Shown: one piece after another, positions 14,464 to 18,115 of the stretch
How positions within the stretch are numbered: position 1 is the first letter of the stretch
How the letters are laid out: the number at the start of each line of letters is the position of its first letter
Assembly: GCA_964354365.1 (NCBI GenBank)
Contig: CAYGZM010000069.1
Coordinates: 1-18,115 of the forward strand
Source: CAYGZM01 sp964354365
Lineage (GTDB): Bacteria; Planctomycetota; Phycisphaerae; Sedimentisphaerales; Anaerobacaceae
Reading direction: 5' to 3'
DNA: 18,115 nt
Position numbers and translations under genes: made by a program
Notes under the pieces: model-generated
Told to the model about the DNA's origin: nothing
The model's database searches: none
Seen by the model: the letters and a program-made list of their open reading frames with translations, nothing else

Positions 14464-15729
14464 CTATAGTTGGATAGTTGTCTCTTGCGGTTCTTGGCCC
14501 CCCTCGATCGAGAAGGATGCATTTGTTTTTGTGCCGTCAGTTCCGGTTGCCGTTGCTACGTAATCACCGTGGAAACCGCGGAACGACAAGAGGCCTTCAG
14601 CATCGGTCGTACCGGATATTTCGGTGGACCATTCTTTCATCAAGGCTTCATATCGCTTGCCCGCCTCGTTGAGCGTCCAATCACGATGCGCCAAGCTTGC
14701 ATTGGGGCCGCGCCAGGAATCCCCCGCCCAGAAGACCCACATCATGATCCCTTCGACCACGGGGTGGCTGTAGGCGGTGCGATAGACCAACTCCAGTTTG
14801 TCGGCGCAGCTTGCCTCATTGCTGTCGGCTACGTCGAATTCGGTGATCCAGATAGACAGCTCCAGGGCTGCTACCTTGTCCAACCGCTCCTTCAGGACGC
14901 CCGGGTTTGCCAGGATGTCTTCACGCCAGATGTGCCCCTGAATTCCGACGCCGTGAATCGGCGCTCCCTGGTCGAGCAAGCGGCGAATGCCGGCGACGTA
15001 CTCATCCGTTTGCACCTGCTCGAACGCCTGGTCCACAGAGAGGATATTGAATTCGTTCACGAAGAGCTTCACCTCAGGGGCCAATTCGTGGGCCTTTTTG
15101 AACATCCAGGGCCAGATCGACTCGCCCAAGCCATCTTTGAAGAACGACCCGTGAAGCATTTCGTTGTCCACATCCCAATGGACAAATCGGCCGCGAAAAT
15201 GTGTTACAGCGCTTGTAAGGCGGTGTTCGACGGCCTGGCGTAACTGGTCGCCCGGGAGGTCTCTAAGCCACCTCGGCTGCCATCTCTCCGGTTCCCAGAA
15301 GATGCAGTGCCCCCGCACCGGGATATGGTTGGCCTGGCACCAGGCCAGCATGGCATCGGCATCGCGGTAGTCGTCCCGGCCCTGGAAACGCTCGTTGGAA
15401 TACCACTTCGATTCGTTTCCGAACACCGCCCAGTTGAAATGGTTCTTGAAGAACTCGGCGTACTGTTCGTTGCGTAGCACCACCCGACTCACGGCGGCTC
15501 CGAACGGGAAGGCCTGACGGACCTGACGTATCCCCACCGCTATGCCCCCGGCCGGATTGCCCTGTTTGTCCACCACGTGCACTCGCACATCGCGCTGGTG
15601 GAGACGCACAATTCGCGCGTTTGCCTCATTTTTCCAGTCGGTAGTCGCCTCCAAGGCAAACGCTGTACTTGCAGCAGCCAGCATGACAGTGATGCAACTG
15701 CAGAACCTCTTCATTGCCACTAAGCTCAT
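14464..15729 (-). CDS. Plant-type GH10 endo-xylanase, secreted
   Basis: A second retaining endo-1,4-beta-xylanase, clearly different from the one at 1864-2982. I chose ATG at 15729 (421 aa), with GGAAAGG about 8 bases upstream; an ATG five codons later is an alternative. The signal peptide is likely cut after AFA (~25). Residues ~35-80 (RDVRVHVVDKQGNPA...FPFGAAV) form the beta-rich lead-in seen in plant GH10 proteins. The barrel (~80-365) has NWAVFGNESKWY, VRGHCIFWE, acid/base Glu190 (WDVDNEMLHGSF) and nucleophile Glu297 (WITEFDV). A short C-terminal beta module (~373-421) starts TTDAEGLLSFRGFHGDY, again as in plant enzymes. No CBM22 precedes the barrel. It has its own promoter candidate and runs opposite to the GH43 gene. 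Confidence 0.94.
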   Translation of the reverse strand: MSLVAMKRFCSCITVMLAAASTAFALEATTDWKNEANARIVRLHQRDVRVHVVDKQGNPAGGIAVGIRQVRQAFPFGAAVSRVVLRNEQYAEFFKNHFNWAVFGNESKWYSNERFQGRDDYRDADAMLAWCQANHIPVRGHCIFWEPERWQPRWLRDLPGDQLRQAVEHRLTSAVTHFRGRFVHWDVDNEMLHGSFFKDGLGESIWPWMFKKAHELAPEVKLFVNEFNILSVDQAFEQVQTDEYVAGIRRLLDQGAPIHGVGIQGHIWREDILANPGVLKERLDKVAALELSIWITEFDVADSNEASCADKLELVYRTAYSHPVVEGIMMWVFWAGDSWRGPNASLAHRDWTLNEAGKRYEALMKEWSTEISGTTDAEGLLSFRGFHGDYVATATGTDGTKTNASFSIEGGQEPQETTIQL

Positions 15730-15810
15730 TGTACATACCTTTCCAGAAGAAGGGAATAACTTGAACCGAGATTTCCTATTTAACCTCATATTTGGCGTCC
15801 TAAACGCGAC

Positions 15811-15827
15811 ACGGTTAATAATACCGT
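15811..15827. promoter_or_regulatory. Operator-like inverted repeat over the GH10 -10 box
   Basis: ACGGT (15811-15815) and ACCGT (15823-15827) are inverted copies around a 7-base AT-rich centre, and the element covers the predicted -10 hexamer. Five-base arms are short, so this is weaker than the palindrome at 5603-5635, with which it shares only the string TACCGTA. Confidence 0.3.
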
Positions 15828-15847
15828 AATCGGTGTCTCAATTTCAA
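15818..15847 (-). promoter_or_regulatory. Predicted sigma-70-like promoter for the plant-type GH10
   Basis: On the minus strand, -35 TTGAAA (15847-15842) and -10 TATTAT (15823-15818) are separated by 18 bases. The leader to the ATG at 15729 would be about 80 nt. This is the best matched promoter in the window. Confidence 0.5.
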
Positions 15848-16059
15848 TACGACTGGTTACCAACATGGCCAGTGAAGCAAGCAACAGGCGTGCCAGAAGC
15901 CGTGTCTCCGAAATGACTCCACCTCCGGACATTTCAGTGAGAAGTGTGTCTGCCAACACCCCTGTCAAGCGCAAAGAACGCTGTTTTTACAATTTATCGG
16001 CCCGGAAATCGGACTCCTTATCCGGGACCTGCCTGAGTGCACTTCTCGGACCTCGTCTT

Positions 16060-17298
16060 CTAAAGCTTTGTCGGCACAGAGCTTACGCACAGCAGTTTGT
16101 CGATTTGGCCCGATTCATAAGGGGCGCGCAACAAGCGCGCAACAGAATGACCCTTGCGTGACGCCTCGGAAGCGGCACGAGCACGGTCTACCACGTCCTT
16201 TCGGATCGCCAAATAGAACCGTTCCGTGGTCTCAATCTCAGCGTGCCCGGCCAACTCCTTGACCTCGTGAAGACTGAGCCCTTGGATGACCCAATTGCTC
16301 AGACAAGTCCGCCGTAGATCGTGGAATGTGCCGATCCCGATGCCAGCTAGCCGCCGTATCTTGTTGAAGTGTTGGCAGAACTTCGACAAGGGTGATCGCC
16401 CCTTTTCGACATCCCACCGCCCCACTCTGCGGAGTTCCTGAATACGCTCATACCGAGCCATTGGAACGAACACATACGGGCAACCTTCTGGCTGAGACAG
16501 CTGGTGTTCGATCAGCATCTTGACCAAACCGGCAGTCAATGGAAGTATTCGATGCTCCGTATCCTTGATATGCCACTCCCAGGTATCTTCGCCGTCTTTC
16601 TTGGGAGAGACATCGACGGTCATTCTTGCGAAGTCGATATCCCGCCACGTGGTGTTCATAAGTTCACCACGTCGCATGCCGGTGCCCAGGCACATGCGAA
16701 TGAGAAGTTCCCACCTGACCAAAGATCCCTTAGCTTCGTACTGCCGAGCGGCGATACACAGCCTATGGCATTCATCATCTGTGAACACGCGAATCTTCCG
16801 TCTCGGGGCCTTCGGGGGCTTGAGCCTGCGAAGTGGGTGTCGATCAAGTTGTCCTCGGTCTTCAGCCAGTTGAAACACTCTTTTCAGGTGCCTGACCTTC
16901 TTTGCGACAGTCGCGGCAGAGACTCCCTCGTTAAGGCAGTATTGAATGAACTGCTCACCGTGCTCATATCGAATTTCCTGCACGTCGATATCGCCTACGC
17001 ACTCGACGAAGTCTTTCATGGCTCTGGCCGTCTCACTTAGAGTAGTGGCGCGAACCTGCCCCTTCGTGCGCGCAAGACTATCGCGAAAAAAGTCCGTGAG
17101 CCTCATCGATACCGGACCAGCGACATTCACTCGTAGCTCCAATTCCTTCTCTTGCTTTTGCCGTTCGGCTTGACGCTTGTCTGCATGACCGAGGGAGACT
17201 TGATGTCGTTTCCCATTTTGATCAACGTAGTCAAGCATGTACCGAAAAGATTTCTTATCACGCGAGGGCCTCATCCTAAGCCTTACCAGCTCTTTCAT
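16060..17298 (-). CDS. Tyrosine recombinase / integrase
   Basis: A second site-specific recombinase (412 aa), distinct in sequence and architecture from the one at 434-1432. The start is ATG at 17298, with a perfect AAGGAGG 8 bases upstream; an in-frame ATG 48 bases earlier lacks this. Residues ~1-60 form a basic arm-binding region (FRYMLDYVDQNGKRHQVSLGH), ~64-165 the SAM-like core-binding domain and ~170-370 the catalytic domain. The active site is complete: Arg209 (GTGMRRGEL), probable Lys245, His326 and Arg329 (FHDLRRTC), His352 (LAGHAEIETTE) and Tyr362 (ERFYLAIR). The C-terminal ~45 residues are an extra tail. It lies 72 bp after the helix-turn-helix gene on the same strand, the usual xis-int pairing, and points toward the xylan cluster. 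Confidence 0.95.
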   Translation of the reverse strand: MKELVRLRMRPSRDKKSFRYMLDYVDQNGKRHQVSLGHADKRQAERQKQEKELELRVNVAGPVSMRLTDFFRDSLARTKGQVRATTLSETARAMKDFVECVGDIDVQEIRYEHGEQFIQYCLNEGVSAATVAKKVRHLKRVFQLAEDRGQLDRHPLRRLKPPKAPRRKIRVFTDDECHRLCIAARQYEAKGSLVRWELLIRMCLGTGMRRGELMNTTWRDIDFARMTVDVSPKKDGEDTWEWHIKDTEHRILPLTAGLVKMLIEHQLSQPEGCPYVFVPMARYERIQELRRVGRWDVEKGRSPLSKFCQHFNKIRRLAGIGIGTFHDLRRTCLSNWVIQGLSLHEVKELAGHAEIETTERFYLAIRKDVVDRARAASEASRKGHSVARLLRAPYESGQIDKLLCVSSVPTKL

Positions 17299-17370
17299 AA
17301 AATCTACCTCCTTTCTGATGCTGGCCAAGGGCTTGGGTTGGTCCAAACCTTATTGTACCATACCCAGCCG

Positions 17371-17640
17371 TTATTGACTACAAGTGACATGGCTCTGGAG
17401 CCATTTCTTCACAGAATCAGTCAGGTAAACCGCCCTTCCGCAGAGGTAAATCCGGGGTAGGCCATGCTTGCGTTTGAGGTTTTCGATGACATTTCGGTGG
17501 TTTGAGGCACTGCTGATCTCAGGGATGCGGAGAAACCGGATCAGTTCCTCTTCGGTCATGACGGTAGGGCAGGGTTGGAATTCGCCATCTGGGCTTGGTA
17601 GGGTCTCTGGCGGCTCAAGATTGTTCTGCACGATGCTCAT
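17371..17640 (-). CDS. Small helix-turn-helix protein, excisionase-like
   Basis: An 89-aa protein that probably binds DNA next to the integrase target and directs excision, or represses the integrase operon. The start is ATG at 17640, with AAGGGG 7 bases upstream; an in-frame start at 17682 adds residues without a better site. The first ~28 residues are Pro-rich and probably disordered. Residues ~28-85 form a winged helix of the MerR/HTH_17 kind: TEEELIRFLRIPEIS (helix 1), then RNVIENLKRKHGLPRIYL (recognition part and wing) and a closing helix ending VKKWLQSH. Length and place immediately upstream of an integrase support an excisionase role, but a plain repressor is possible. Confidence 0.75.
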   Translation of the reverse strand: MSIVQNNLEPPETLPSPDGEFQPCPTVMTEEELIRFLRIPEISSASNHRNVIENLKRKHGLPRIYLCGRAVYLTDSVKKWLQSHVTCSQ

Positions 17641-17718
17641 AGAAGTACCCCTTATCATTTTTCTGTCGAACATCGGCCGCAAACGATGGCGATTGCAGGA
17701 AAAGAACGAAGGATTATC

Positions 17719-18036
17719 TCAGGCGGCTGGTCCAGGTGCCGCGGCCCAGATTTGAAAGCCATGTTTCTTGGTTCCCCAATGGGCCCGTTGACAACAGCCC
17801 ATATGCCTCAGAAGGAACTGCGAGAGAAACCAGCGCTCATCAAGTACAAGCAAAGGTTCGTCAAATACAGAACCAGTATCAACAATGGCATACGGGCTAT
17901 TCTCGCTAGAGAAAGGGTCGATATAGGACGCCTCCCGGTCTTCGTAATGCACGTATTTGCATATAACGATATCGTAAAACGCTGAAACTGCGGCTCCTTC
18001 TTTCCGCTTGTGAATTAGGTGCTGCCGGATGTACAA
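17719..18036 (-). CDS. Doubtful small open reading frame
   Basis: An open frame of 105 codons from TTG at 18036, on the same strand as and just before the helix-turn-helix gene. The middle (YDIVICKYVHYEDREASYIDP and on to LLVLDERWFLSQFLLRH) has a protein-like mix of hydrophobic and acidic residues. No domain is recognised. TTG has no ribosome binding site. A GAAGGAG string lies inside the frame near 17990-18000, but no start codon follows at proper distance. It may be a real island gene with a damaged start, or spurious. Confidence 0.3.
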   Translation of the reverse strand: MYIRQHLIHKRKEGAAVSAFYDIVICKYVHYEDREASYIDPFSSENSPYAIVDTGSVFDEPLLVLDERWFLSQFLLRHMGCCQRAHWGTKKHGFQIWAAAPGPAA

Positions 18037-18049
18037 TCTTATTTTTGTG

Positions 18050-18072
18050 GGCAGTCGCCTGATGAGGCTGCC
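18050..18072 (-). terminator. Hairpin after the right-edge open frame
   Basis: On the minus strand GGCAGCCT and its partner AGG/CTGCC form an 8-bp stem with a 3-base bulge and 4-base loop, directly after the TGA at 18075-18073. No strong T-run follows, so intrinsic termination is only suggested by position. Confidence 0.3.
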
Positions 18073-18115
18073 TCAGTCATCAGAATGCATAAAGACAAAG
18101 TCACTGTTTTCCCAA
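18073..18115 (-). CDS. Possible 3' end of a gene cut by the window edge
   Basis: One minus-strand frame is open from the window edge to TGA (18075-18073) and reads WENSDFVFMHSDD at its end, a plausible acidic C-terminus. It is followed directly by a hairpin. Fourteen residues are too few to name a family or exclude chance. Confidence 0.25.
   Translation of the reverse strand, partial: WENSDFVFMHSDD

Larger units (their letters stand above)
15730..16059. other. Intergenic region between plant-type GH10 and right integrase
   Basis: This stretch holds the GH10 promoter and operator-like element at 15811-15847. It also has a weak hairpin downstream of the integrase (CCCGGA 16001-16006 with TCCGGG 16021-16026, 14-base loop), which has no T-run and so is only a possible terminator. 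A minus-strand frame of 62 codons (15786-15974) overlaps the promoter and is not called. No att duplication or tRNA was recognised. Confidence 0.45.

Noticed and set aside
18056..18085. CTGATGAG string resembling a hammerhead ribozyme core
   Set aside because: The required GAAA core and third stem are missing nearby; the string belongs to the hairpin at 18050-18072.
1..18115. CRISPR array, rRNA, insertion sequence, retroelement or microcompartment genes
   Set aside because: No regularly spaced direct repeats, rRNA-like blocks, transposase, reverse transcriptase or shell-protein sequences were seen on either strand.

Overview
The window reads as a bacterial locus for breaking down decorated xylan (glucuronoarabinoxylan type), enclosed by two site-specific recombinase genes. 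Gene density, strong AAGGAGG-type ribosome binding sites, the families present and the helix-turn-helix protein next to the right integrase suggest a Planctomycetota member (Phycisphaerae-like). This is inference from family content; no rRNA or marker gene is present to prove it.

Layout: (1) Positions 1-433 hold the possible tail of a truncated gene, then non-coding DNA with a perfect 12-bp hairpin. (2) 434-1432 (+) is a tyrosine recombinase. (3) 1433-1863 holds no convincing gene, only paired palindromes and two short doubtful frames. (4) 5578 down to 1864 (-) is a two-gene operon: a secreted tandem CE1-type esterase with a malectin-like domain, then a GH10 endoxylanase. (5) A 273-bp divergent promoter region contains an operator-like palindrome over the esterase -10. 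(6) 5852-14455 (+) is a four-gene run: GH95 alpha-L-fucosidase/alpha-L-galactosidase, GH62 arabinofuranosidase, a large lipoprotein with a GH54 arabinofuranosidase domain and a repeat-rich C-terminal region, and GH43 with a C-terminal beta-sandwich. (7) 15729-14464 (-) is a second GH10 of the plant-type architecture, with its own promoter, convergent with GH43. (8) 17640-16060 (-) is a small helix-turn-helix (excisionase-like) gene followed by a second tyrosine recombinase, preceded by a doubtful small frame and the possible end of another truncated gene.

How the genes fit together: the two GH10 enzymes would cut the xylan backbone. The CE1 domains would remove acyl groups (acetate or ferulate). 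GH62, GH54 and GH43 would remove arabinofuranose in different linkage contexts, and GH95 would remove terminal L-fucose or L-galactose. All seven enzymes carry a signal peptide or lipobox, so the work is done outside the cytoplasm. There is no SusC/D pair, transporter, sensor or local transcription factor in the window, so uptake and control must be encoded elsewhere. The recombinases face inward on both sides, which suggests, but does not prove, that this enzyme set is or was a mobile cassette.

The most notable points are the predicted GH95 specificity (Thr in place of the fucosidase His), the GH54 protein whose lamin-tail-like domain appears split by an insertion of short repeats, the Gly/Phe/Arg-rich segments shared by two unrelated secreted enzymes, and the plant-like GH10.
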